Part shown: in pieces, positions 45,287 through 56,195 of the stretch | Layout of the letters: the number at the start of each line of letters is the position of its first letter | Position numbering within the stretch: the first letter of the stretch is position 1 | Assembly (NCBI GenBank): GCA_018902385.1 | Contig: JABSSW010000029.1 | Location: 496,001-560,000, forward strand | Source: Physcia stellaris | Lineage: Eukaryota; Ascomycota; Lecanoromycetes; Caliciales; Physciaceae | DNA length: 64,000 nt | Direction: 5' to 3' | The notes under the pieces: model-generated | Told to the model about the DNA's origin: nothing | Database searches by the model: none | What the model saw: only the letters and a program-made list of their open reading frames with translations | Made by a program: the position numbers and the translations under genes

Positions 45287-46529
45287 TCACGTTTTTTCGT
45301 TTTGATATTCGTTTTTGATTTCTTTCTTTAGATTTTTCGACATGACAATAAAAATGTTTTGAAAAGCGTAACAGTCGAAATTATTCGAAAAATCGATTAT
45401 TTTATCATGATATGTGTTCAAATCAAATTTATTTTTTGAATTTTTGTCGATTTGCTCATTTTCAAACGCTAATTTTGATAACGCATTCGAAACAACATGA
45501 TTTTTTTTTGATTTATATTTCATTTTCAATTTAAACTGTGACAGATAAACTGAAACACGAACAAAACGAAGATTGAATTTATCGATATTGCTCGAATTCA
45601 TCGTGATTTGCTTAACGATGAAAATATTGACGACATAATTCGTGAACACAACAATGATATTCTTGATTGTTTTTATCATATGTCGAATTCTTTTGACAAT
45701 TCATATTAAATCACACATTTCGAATTCGATGAATCAATATTTGATTTCGATTTCGTTCAACATTCGACTTAAAAATAAAATGAATTCGATGTCGTTACGT
45801 TTGAATTTGTTTGAATTATTGTTTGTTTTGAAATGATAAATTATCGCGTCGAATTCGCGTCGTTTAAACGCGTCGATGTCGATGTACAATTTTCGATCGA
45901 AATTGAAATGTATCAGAAATGAAATTTTGTTAAAAACTTTTTGCAATAATCGATATGATTTTAATTTTTCAGTTGAAAAATTGTTCATTACAATTTTTGC
46001 GAATAGATTTTGCGAATTGTTTTTTTGTTGCTTGAAAATTGACGTAAAAATAAAATTTTGCGACGTTATAACGCGTTCGTTTTTTGAACATAAAACGCGA
46101 CGAAATTTCGTAATCATTTTGTAAAATTTAGATAAATTTTCAAATTCTTGAAAATATAAAGAAAATTCAATTTGATTATTGTTTTTAATTTATCGATTGC
46201 GATAATGAAATCAAAAACGTTAATTTTTTGATCAAAGTGCGATCGTAAAATAATCGAAAAATGATTTCTTCGACGACAAACTAATTTCATAAATATTCAG
46301 TCGTTCGAATATCGAGTGTAAATGAAATATGTTTTTCAAAAATATTGAAAAAAACGACAATGTCGTTTACGTAAACACGAACAAATTTGCGAAAATTTCG
46401 AAAAATGAAATCGATTCGTCGCTGTACGTATAATGATAAATATTTGAAATTCATCACGACAACGTTAAATTGTTTTTGTTTTCTATGTGAAACAACGATA
46501 AATTTATGTCTGTTTGCAAATTTTATCAA
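45287..46529 (-). pseudogene. Reverse transcriptase and RNase H remnant of the chromovirus
   Basis: 46287-46529 carries VVSHRKQKQFNVVVMNFKYL, then FVRVYVNDIVVF, the YxDD box with its first Asp read as Asn. 45734-46117 continues into RNase H (KLYIDIDAFKRREFDAIIYH). 45287-45679 holds the RNase H end (YLSQFKLKMKYKSKKNHVVS). The layout matches the reverse transcriptase at 4203-5377, so the two elements are related but not identical. Confidence 0.87.
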
Positions 46530-47646
46530 TCATTGATGAAAGAAATTCGCAACGTCAAAAACGAATATGAATTTGCAATCGATTACGACTGAAATAATGT
46601 CAAATTGAAAAAACATTGAATAAAAATCGATGAAAATGATTTTGTTTAATTCTCGTATATTCACGACGATTCGATTTTTGCGTTTTGAATCATTTGATTC
46701 AAATATTGTTTTTCATATTGCGAAAACAAAATAGTTATGCGAAATGAATTGATTAATGTATTTTATGCGATTTTGAGCGTGCAATTTATCGAAAATCTTA
46801 TCAACAAGTTTTCGATTTGCGAAATCGAAAAAATAAATCTTTGTTGTTTCGATTTTCGCGTCAAATTTGAACTCAATTGACATTCATTCATTTTTCGAAA
46901 TTTTCACTGTAAATTCGTTGTCGTTTCACAGTTCTGAATAGTTTAACGCAACGTTTGCAAGTTTAATTCGAGCGTTAACGTCATCGTAAACGATAATTTC
47001 AACAAGCAACATTTTTTTTGCATTAATATTAGAATTTACAACAGTAAAATCGTTAAAATTGCGTGCAAAATTGAACACAAAATCGACATTTGCATCGACG
47101 AAATTAATCGCGATCGCATCGTGCAAACTCTTATAATTAATCGCGATAATCGCGTCAACGATCAAAATCGAAACATCAAATTTCATAATCTGTTTGAATC
47201 AATTTCGTGAAACAAATTTATGAATATTAGCAATTAAATGAACGTATTTCGAATCAACTAAATAACATTTTTTCTTTTCGTATTTTTGTACGAATTTCAA
47301 ACGCGTATTTTGAAAATGTAAACATTTTCAAAATTGATATTGTTAATTTGAATCATTCTTGTATACGCATCGATGATATGAGAAAATACGTTTTCATTTT
47401 GATTTAAACGTTCAATTCGCGAGAACGTGAACATAAAATCGCGTTCAATAAATAAACTATTCTTTTCACGTAACTTGAAAAAGATCGTAAAAGTTGATTT
47501 AATTGATATTTTAATAATTTCGTTGACACGAATCACGCGTTTGATCGACGATTCAACATTAATGACATTTAATTGAATTTTCATGTTTTTGCAATTTTCA
47601 ATGATAATCATTTGTTTGTTTACATTTATATTCATTCGTTTTGAAT

Positions 47647-47922
47647 TCAATATATCATTGTCAAAAAAATTTTTGTTTTCAGTTTTTTCATTATGTAAAT
47701 TTGTCGAGTAAACGTGACGATCGTATTTTCGTCATTAATCGAAATTTCGAAAACTCGAAAAATTAATGAAATATGATTCGTCGTGATTACAATTGCGTTT
47801 TCAATGTCGCGAATTTTGAAAAATTTCATAATTTGTCGCGCATGAATTCGATAATCAAATATTTTTTGCATAAGAAATTTACGATCGATAAATGACGCAT
47901 CGCATTTTGTATCGATGCACAT
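47647..47922 (-). pseudogene. Aspartic protease remnant of the chromovirus
   Basis: It begins CIDTKCDASFIDRKFL, the retroviral-type protease active-site region with Asp and Thr kept and the next residue changed from the usual Gly to Lys. It lies between gag and reverse transcriptase on the element strand. Confidence 0.75.
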
Positions 47923-47967
47923 ATTAATTAAACATTGTTCAATGTTTGTTTTTATCGTGACGTAATG

Positions 47968-48738
47968 TCACGAGCGAAATTCAAAATTGAATTTAATGTC
48001 TGTTTTGACGTTTGATTGTATAATAAATGTTTGATAATCGTGAATGTTTTTTGTCAACGATGTGTCAAATTTAATCGAAACAATTTGACACGAACGCAAA
48101 TGTCGATGAAATTTGTTATTGAAATAAAATTTCGATTGACAACGTTTGCACGAATAAATTTTCGTTTGTTTGACAAAAATATTCACAAAATATTCGAATG
48201 ATTCATGATTCACAAAATTCTCGTTAAATTTCTGAATTTCGAAATGTTTTTCGTCATGATATTTATCATTTATCGCAAGTATTTTCGACGCGTTCTCAAT
48301 ATTCATGTTGTGATTATTTTGATAATCTTTTTCATCGTTTGAATAATTGTTTTTTGTTTTTTTTTTTCGCAAAGTACGTTCGTCGATATGATGTTTCATT
48401 TTGATTAAACGTTTCATTTTGATTGAAATAAGTATCTTGTTTAGACGAAAACGAAAATGAGTTTGAAAAATCAACAAAATATTGATTAAAACGTAAAAAT
48501 TGCGAATATTGAAATCGCGAATCGAACGTGTTTCGATTTTTTTAAATTTCGTTTTGTTGCGATTGTTGAAATCGATATTGCTGATTTTCGTATAAACGTT
48601 TTTGCATATTTTGTGTCGACTGTTGTCGATTTGAATAATTTGATTGATATGAACGTTGTTGAGAAATGTAAACGTTATTTTGTTTTCAAACTGATACGAT
48701 GTCGAATATGAATTTGACGAAACTGCGAAAAAATTCAT
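47968..48738 (-). pseudogene. Gag-like protein remnant with a C2H2-type finger
   Basis: This 256-codon frame is basic and hydrophilic. At residues 197-217 (48088-48150) it has CKRCQSKFYFNNKFHRHLRS followed by C, a finger with a Cys pair and a His pair in the place where most Ty3 gags have a CCHC knuckle. Like other frames here it has no Pro, Gly or Trp. The frame at 48896-49135, further upstream, may be the gag N-terminal part. Confidence 0.65.
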
Positions 48739-49139
48739 TGAAATTTTCGTAATTTACACGTTCATTAATAACGAAAAGAATATTATACGAATCGAATGAT
48801 GCTGATAACGTTAATAATTAAAAACGATAAATGAATTGAAAACGACGTTCGTTTTCGAATTGATGATAAAATCGATATCGATTTTCGATATTTCATTATA
48901 TTTTTTTTTTATCATCAAGTTGTTGAAAAAACTCATTCATTGTAATTTTTTTTGTCGATTTAATCAAATTTCGTCGAAATTTCAATTTCAACTCATTGTA
49001 AATTAAATACAGTTGCGAATAAATTGACATCATTGTCGATTTAATTTTTTTGATTATAATTTCAACGAAATCGAATGATTCGCGATGTCGACGAACATTT
49101 TTTATCGTGTATTTTTTTTTCGTGATGATCGTCAACGTT

Positions 49140-50656
49140 GTCGATGACGATTTTTTTCATCGTTTCAACAACAAACGTTTTTATTTTTTTACGTCATTTT
49201 CGAATTTGATCAATCGTTTTTGATTATCGTTGATTATTTTTGTGTATCAACGTAACGCGTAATCACGCATGCAATTATAAAAATTTGTTCGAATCACGTC
49301 GACATTTTTGAACAACGTCATATTTTTGATTTTTTCAATATAAAAATGAACATTTCGAAAATATGTATTTTTGTTCGAATGTTCGATCGAATTGTCTGTA
49401 ATTTTTTTTTTTTTCGTATCACGAATCAAAAAATTCGTTTTTGAATATTTCATTTGACGTCATCATTATTGTCAGAAAATTCGATTGAATTTGATGATTC
49501 GAAAGTTTTGAAAATTTTGTCTGAATGTTGTTTTTGATATTTTCGAACAAAGTTTGAAATGTTTGTCATTGTTGTTGAATGAATTCAATGTTTTGTCAAT
49601 TGTTATTTTCATTCGTCATGTTTGTATTAAATGCGAAAATAGATTCGATATTTTTGTGTTTCGAAAAATAATATTCAGCGAAATTATGATGTTATCTCGT
49701 CGTTAAGAAAACGACGTCGACGAGATGACTTGAAATTTACGACGTAAATTTTTCGAGAAATGAACGTAAAAAATATTAAAAAAAATATTTGCAATCGTCG
49801 ATTTTAAATCAAAAGTGAATGACGTAATTCGATCATTAATTCAGTCGAGAAATGATTGATTGCTTCGATACGTTTCGATGACGATCACGAAAATTTTAAA
49901 ATTTTTGCGAAAACGAATTCTGTCGACGATTCACTTTGCTGAATAAACAGTGTTTGTCGAAATTGAATGACTAATAATTGACAACGATGTTGATTTAGAA
50001 CAATTAATTACGATATTGTTCACAGTAATTTTTGCAAATGTATTGACAAAATAAATTGAATCAATTATCGATGTAATCGAATAACTCAAACGCAATGCGA
50101 ATGACTTGTGATGTGAAAACAATCAAAATGACTTAAATGAAAATGATGTATCGTATTGAAATTTGAAATAAAATGATGATAAACAAAACAAAAAAAAAAA
50201 ACGAGTTGAAATTTTCAAAACTTGTTGAACAAATTACTTGTTGATGAAAAAACAAATGAAATCGTTAAACTGAATTGTTCGAATCAAACAGAAATTCGAT
50301 AATGAATTGACGTTCAAATGTGTCGTCACTGAACGATGACAAATGAATTCAAACGAAAATTTGAAATGTTCAACTATTTGAAAAAAGAAATTAGTCGTCT
50401 TTATTACGAATTGTAAAAAGTCGAAAAAACGTGATTGAATGATTCATTTTTAAATGAGTATTGATTGTTGATAAAAATGAATGATTGATTGTCGATCGAG
50501 ACGTCAATCAAATAACAATCAAGTTTTTGATTGCGATCGACAAAAAAAATACTGATGAGCAATTGATTTGCATACAGAATGCAAAACTGTTCGAAAATTG
50601 ATACGTTAAGAAACAAAAAATGATATCGTTTTGTTTACGTACAGATTATCGCTTGA
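49140..50656 (-). other. 5' internal region of the chromovirus
   Basis: Short minus-strand frames (49247-49453, 49931-50122, 50404-50616) lie between the primer site and gag. I see no domain; it is probably leader and gag N-terminus. Confidence 0.4.
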
Positions 50657-50668
50657 ATGATATTATCA
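50657..50668 (-). other. Candidate primer-binding site, chromovirus
   Basis: ATGATATTATCA on the plus strand, 2 nt from the 5' LTR, differs by one base from the 12-mer at the same place in the two elements on the left. Confidence 0.55.
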
Positions 50669-50670
50669 AT

Positions 50671-50864
50671 TGTTAAACGTGTTGTGTGAATTGATTGATT
50701 TAGAAATTATGAACGACAGAATGTCAATTTATGTACAGTAATTGCGAATCAATTGTCTGATCATCATTCATTTAGTATGAAGTGACGACAAAATTTTTGT
50801 CAAAAATCATGTCAAAATATTTGATTTAAATTCATATCATTTAATTTGATTTTGTGTTATAACA
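50671..50864 (-). repeat. 5' LTR of the chromovirus
   Basis: It is the partner of 43401-43594, starting TGTTAAACGTGTTG and ending GTTATAACA, followed by TGCGT. Confidence 0.9.
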
Positions 50865-50869
50865 TGCGT

Positions 50870-53403
50870 TACGTAAACGCGTATTCAAAATTAACGCATG
50901 AATTAATTGTTCGATAACGCGAACGTATTACAATTGTTTTTTTTTTTAATGCGTTGATTTTCGATGCATAAAAACAATATCAATGCAATAAATAAAAACA
51001 ACATGTAAATGTTTTGATCGTAAAATTTCAAAAAATTCATTGAAATTAATATCAAAAAATTTTCAAAATTTCGAAAACAAACGAAAAAAAAAAAATTTTC
51101 AAGAAATATCATGTGCGATATCACAATGCGTTCATGTATCGTTTGTTCAAAAATTCGTTAAAAATTTTTCAAATTTTTGTTTTGAAAAAAAAAAATTTTT
51201 CATATTATTGCGCAATCGTAAAGCATGTTTTCAATGCAAATTTTGAATAACAATGTTTCAAAATCGAAAATCGAAATGTCAATATCAAAATTTGAATGAC
51301 GAAATTCAAATTCAATTTCATCGAAACGTCGACGCGAATTTTTTTGTTAATAAACATGAAATTTCGTCGATTACGAAAACAACATGTCGATAATTTTACG
51401 ATATTGTTTATTAACAATTTTTTTGTTCGCATTTTTTTTTATATTTTTTTTATCACAATTTTTTTCGCGTAAAATATTTTTCAACGTTTACGTAACGTTT
51501 GTTTATGTATATAATTATTAATACGACAATTTATTTATTTTCAAATCATAATCGATTTTCAAAAAAATCGACGTAAATATCATAAAACGCGCGCGTCACG
51601 AACGCAAACAACAACAACAAATTAACATGTTATAATTTGCAAAAATTTCGCATGTATAACGTGTTTTGATCGTCATGCGTACGTTCGCGATGTTTTGAAA
51701 ATTTACGAAAAATGTCGTTTTCAACATCACGATTCAAATTTTTGTCATTCGATATGTATTTGATTACGCACGCGTTGCGACAACGTTAACAATTCACAAT
51801 TTTCAAAACGATTTCGACGACGAATAAAAAAAATCGTGCGCGAATTCGCAAAAATTTAACGACGCGATCAATTCATTTTCGTTCGTATCGAAAAACGAAA
51901 AAAAAAATGCGATTGTTAATTTGAAACAATAACGTCGCAATTATGAATACATTTCGATTATCGCAAATCGCGCACAATCAACGATCAATCGTGTTACGAT
52001 TTTGACGAATCAATTTGACGAACGATTGACGAAAACGAAAAAACAAATCATTGATTTGTTGAATGAAATTGAGAAAAAAAAAAAAACGAAAAAAATGAAA
52101 TTGACGAAAAAAATGAAAAAATTAAAAAAAAAAATGAAAAATTGATGAATTTTTTGATGAAAAAAATGCGCAATTGACGATAAACAAACGAAATATTTTT
52201 TAGTTTTATTTTTGCATTGATTGAATACAAAATTCTCGTTCAGAAAATGATGATTCAAAAATCGAAAATTTCGAAAAAAATTTTTTTTTGCGATTTCGAT
52301 CAACGAAATGAATTTCGATGAAACGAATTTTTCGAACATTTCGAATTTTTCGAATTCGTTGAATTTCGACTCGTTCGTTTCGAACGATTTTGATTTCGAT
52401 TCAAAATAAATATGCGATAAATAAACGATTTTTTTTCTGTTCATAAATTTTCTTTGTTTGACGTTTGACGTTTGTTTATTTTTTTTTGTTCGTAATTATA
52501 TGTTGATGTTGAACGATTTTATCGTTTTTATCGTTTTAAACGATAAAACGAAAAAATCAAATCATTGTTGACATTGAAACAAAATAAATTATTTTAAATT
52601 AATTAATGACGTCGTTTGCGTTTACGCGACGCGCGTTTATTGTATTTTTTCATCAAATTTGAAACATTTTTGAATTCATTTTTATGTAATTATTAATTAT
52701 ATTTCGAATTTTAATTAAATTATTTGATTTTGTATCAGATATTTTTTTTGTCATTTATTTTGTTAAAAAAAATTTCAATTTTTTATTGTTTTTCGTCATC
52801 AATTAATTTTGAAATTTGTATAAATTATTTCGCATATTTATCGTTTGTTTTATGATAATAATTTTTCAATAACGAAACATGAAAAATATTATGAATGCGA
52901 TGAATATTGAATAAAATAAAACGATACGTTTGCGCATCGATTTTATTTTTATACGAAAAAATTCAACAAATTTGTGCGACATTTTTTTGTTAAAACGTCG
53001 TTGTTTAAAATTCTTGATATTGAACATTATTAAATCATTTACATTGAATTTTTTGATTCATGATTTTGATTGTAATATTTCGTTTGCGTTACGACAACGA
53101 ATTCAAAACGTTTTATTAACGTTTTTTTTATTTCATGCAAATGTTTTATTTTATTTTTTGCAATGAATATTTTTTTTTTTTTTGAAATCGTTTTCGATCA
53201 CATAATGAATTTCTGAATGATAATCATACATTAAATAAAAAAACGAAACATTTGTAAAAAAATAAATAACATTATTATAAACAAATTCAATTATTGAAAA
53301 TATATTTGTTCATTTCGTTTGTTTCGCGTCGACGAATGTACGCAAATACGTTTCAAAATTTAATTTTAACGTTCGATTAAATCATTCGTTTGAAAATGAA
53401 AAA
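50870..53403. other. AT-rich mutated repeat DNA
   Basis: No domain is recognised. The minus frame 52010-52444 (144 codons, Phe-rich end) is probably an artefact of mutation. A short palindrome (TTTATCGTTT, 1 nt, AAACGATAAA) lies near 52525-52546. This may be the 3' part of the element whose integrase fragment follows. Confidence 0.45.
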
Positions 53404-53680
53404 CAATATTTAATCGTTGTTTAATGCGTGCGTGATAACACATCGAAAATCAAAAACATTCGTGAAAACAAAATTTTTGTCATTCATTATATCATTCGAA
53501 ACGTCAAATCGTAAAACAATTTTTTTATAAAAGATTTTCGTCAACGCAACGACATCGATTTTGATCGTAATTGAAATGTATTTGATCATTTTGATGTATC
53601 GATTTATTATCATTAAAATCGAATCATAAACGACATCGCGACGTTTGTTAAAAAACAAATCGATAATAAAATTCATGATA
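53404..53680 (-). pseudogene. Isolated Ty3/gypsy integrase core fragment
   Basis: The minus frame 53410-53676 begins MNFIIDLFFNKRRDVVYDSI and continues LMIINRYIKMIKYI and KIFYKKIVLRF, the first half of a Ty3 integrase core. The residue in the place of the first catalytic Asp is Asn (second residue). The upstream side is cut off abruptly by the tandem array region starting near 53700, so the element is truncated there. Confidence 0.75.
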
Positions 53681-53699
53681 ATTTTCTTTCAAAAAATAT

Positions 53700-53797
53700 T
53701 CTAACATTCACTCTAACGGAACCGGTGCATCGGTTCCAACGATTTTGGTGAGTGGGGTTAGGGTTACTTAGCTCCGGTTTCAACGATTTGAGAAATC
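53700..53797. repeat. Inverted-repeat leader of the 183-bp array
   Basis: Two hairpins occur. GGAACCG at 53718-53724 pairs with CGGTTCC at 53731-53737. CCGGTTTCAACGATTT (53774-53789) pairs with AAATCGTTGGAACCGG (53793-53808) with one mismatch and a 3-nt loop. The right arm is the start of the first 183-bp unit. The DNA is GC-rich for this neighbourhood and includes GGGGTTAGGGTTA. Confidence 0.7.
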
Positions 53798-54505
53798 GTT
53801 GGAACCGGTGCGATATCTCGATGAATATTACACGTATCAAAAATCTGAAACCAGTTCTGAAATCTACGCAAAAAACCGAGTTGAAAAGTGGTGGGGTTGG
53901 GCCGAATCGGGTTAGCGCCTGATTTTATACGAATTTTTGAAAATTTTCAAGTCGAAAATTTCTCGAAGTCCCGAGATTTCGTTGGAACCGGTGCAGTTTC
54001 TCGATGAATATTACACGTATCGAAAATCTGAAACCAGTTTTGAAATCTACGCAAAAAATGGAGTTGAAAAGTGGTGAGGTTGAGCCGAATCGGGTTAGCG
54101 CCTGATTTTATACGAATTTTTGAAATTTTTTGTGTCGAAAATTTCTCGAAGTCCCGAGATTTCGTTGGAACCGGTGCAGTTTCTCGATGAATATTACACG
54201 TATCAAAAATCTGAAACCAGTTCTGAAATCTACGCAAAAAATCGAGTTGAAAAGTGATGAGGTTGAGCCGAATCGGGTTAGCGTCTGATTTTATACGAAT
54301 TTTTGAAATTTTTCGTGTCGAAAATTTCTCGAAGTTTCGAGATTTCGTTGAAACCGATGCAGTTTCTCGATGAATATTACACGTATCAAAAATTTGAAAC
54401 CAGTTCTGAAATCTATGCAAAAAATCGAGTTGAAAAGTGATGAAATTGAGTCGAATCGAATTAACGTCTGATTTTATACGAATTTTGAAAATTTTCGTCG
54501 AAAAA
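53798..54505. repeat. Tandem array, 183-bp unit, about four copies
   Basis: Units start with GTTG at 53798, 53981, 54164 and 54347, exactly 183 bp apart; the last is slightly short. 183 is 61 codons, which is why the minus frame 53947-54537 shows a 61-residue repeat containing NWFQIFDTCNIHRET. I do not think it encodes a protein. GG and CC in unit 1 are progressively replaced across units: GGGCCGAATCGGG becomes GAGCCGAATCGGG and then GAGTCGAATCGAA. Confidence 0.92.
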
Positions 54506-54539
54506 ATGATTGAAATATCGAATTTTCTTGCGTACAATC

Positions 54540-56190
54540 GATTTGAAAATTGACGTAAAATTTGACAATTTTATGAAAAAAAAATCGTTATTGAAATTGC
54601 TATTAAAATTGATATATAAATTGTAAATAAAAGAAAATTAACATGTTATCACTGTATATTAAAAATAAATTAATAATTTAAATCAATATAATTCGAATTT
54701 CAAACTTACATTGTATTTCGAAAAATTATTGAATTTTATGATCACAAATTCTCAAAATAATTTTCTTGTTCGTTCGAAAATTGAATAAATTTCTATAACA
54801 ATTAGAATTTTATAATTTTTAATACAAATTATTGATTACTTACATTAGATCGTTTATATTCACGAATTATAATTTTATTCAATCGTTTTTCATCGTTTTC
54901 GTCGTCATAAACAATATTTATTCAAAAATAATTCTCGATATTTTGTTTTGATTTAAGCAAATAAATCAAAAGTTCGTCATTGAATATAAAAGTTGAAATT
55001 GAATCAATAAAATCAACAAAATATGTTTCGAATTCGTCGATTGTTGTAAAATAATTGTTAGAATTTTCGTGTACAAAAGTCGACATATTTATGATGAATA
55101 ATAAATATATTCGTTATATGATGAATTGTGATTGAATAAATGATTTGAATCAACGAAAAATTAAACGTGAAATGATGATTGTGTTATGATATTGACATAG
55201 TTAACTAGATGACTAGTAAATAATTGTTCGAAAATCATAATGTTTTGACACGTGTAATATTTAATCAACAATTTTTTCTAATTAGTCAATTCATTTTTTT
55301 TACATTACAAACATCTTATCATAACATATGATGAAAGATCATCAAATTTTGCTTTATTTCGAAAATTGATAATTAACAAATCGATTAGAATTTTTTTATC
55401 AACAATTGCTTGTGAAAACATCAAAATCAATTTCAGACGATTCGACACATTCGATCGATCAATTTTCAATCAACTCGTTCGCTTCATTGCATTTTCGAAT
55501 TTCGTACAATATTGCAATCTGATTTACGCATTACGAATATTGAAAACGAAAAATGATTTACGAATTATTCACGGAATTGATTAATTAACATCGTCGTCGT
55601 CGTCAACAGTACAATTTAATTTATTTAATTGTTCAAACATCGAATTTTAACAGTAGAACGAAGTGATTTTTCTAGAAAAATCAATTGAAAAGAAGTTTGA
55701 TTGATGAAATCGACTTAATCAATAAAGAAAAATCGAACTGATTTTTCTAACATTAAAACGAAGTGATTTTTCTAGCGAAATCAATTCATGACAGAGACTT
55801 GATTGATGAAATTGCTTTAATCATTTCGCAAAATAGTGAAAAATCACTTAGCGTTTGTTCAGAAAAATCAACATTTTCTGAATTGTTTGCAAATTTTCTT
55901 TGCATGCAATCAAAAACGTCATTATTTTTTGTAATATTTAAAAATCAATTCGTCATTTTCGAAACGACAATTTTCAACGTCAAAATCAAAAACATCGAGT
56001 TGATTGTCAGCAATGATTCAGACGTTTGATTCAATCACGAAATTTTCATCACGAAATTCGCGCGTTTCGTTCGATCGTTTACATGAAATTTTACAATTTC
56101 AATTATCATTTTTCATTTCATTTATTTGTTTGTTCAGAGCATGATTATTGCGTATTCGTTTCGATCATTGAAAATCATTTAAAAAACAAC
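54540..56190. other. AT-rich region with a 100-bp tandem duplication
   Basis: A unit starting AACGAAGTGATTTTTCTAG is repeated at 55657 and 55757, similar over about 75 bp. The first copy contains the perfect 20-bp palindrome TGATTTTTCTAGAAAAATCA (55664-55683). Frames at 55366-55584 and 55763-56029 show no domain. CT and AG are commoner here than in the flanking elements. Confidence 0.55.
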
Positions 56191-56195
56191 ACAAA

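Larger units (their letters stand above)
43401..50864 (-). mobile_element. Complete Ty3/gypsy chromovirus with perfect 5-bp target duplication
   Basis: The 7464-bp element has two 194-bp LTRs (43401-43594 and 50671-50864), both TGTTA to TAACA, flanked by TGCGT on each side (43396-43400 and 50865-50869). On the minus strand from the right are the primer site, gag with a C2H2 finger, protease, reverse transcriptase, RNase H, integrase and a chromodomain. The order is that of fungal chromoviruses, whose chromodomain guides insertion into heterochromatin. The LTRs differ at 17 sites: 15 transitions (10 CpT/ApG, 5 CpA/TpG) and 2 transversions. All frames are broken. Confidence 0.93.

Noticed and set aside
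52010-52444. Phe-rich 144-codon minus frame as a membrane protein
   Set aside because: The Phe runs come from A/T-only tracts. No gene-like features are present.
53754-53770. Telomere-like GGGGTTAGGGTTA
   Set aside because: Only about one and a half TTAGGG units, inside repeat sequence. It is not an interstitial telomere tract.
53947-54537. 196-codon minus-strand frame with 61-residue repeats
   Set aside because: It is a by-product of the 183-bp tandem unit, whose length is a multiple of three. There is no start context, promoter or domain.
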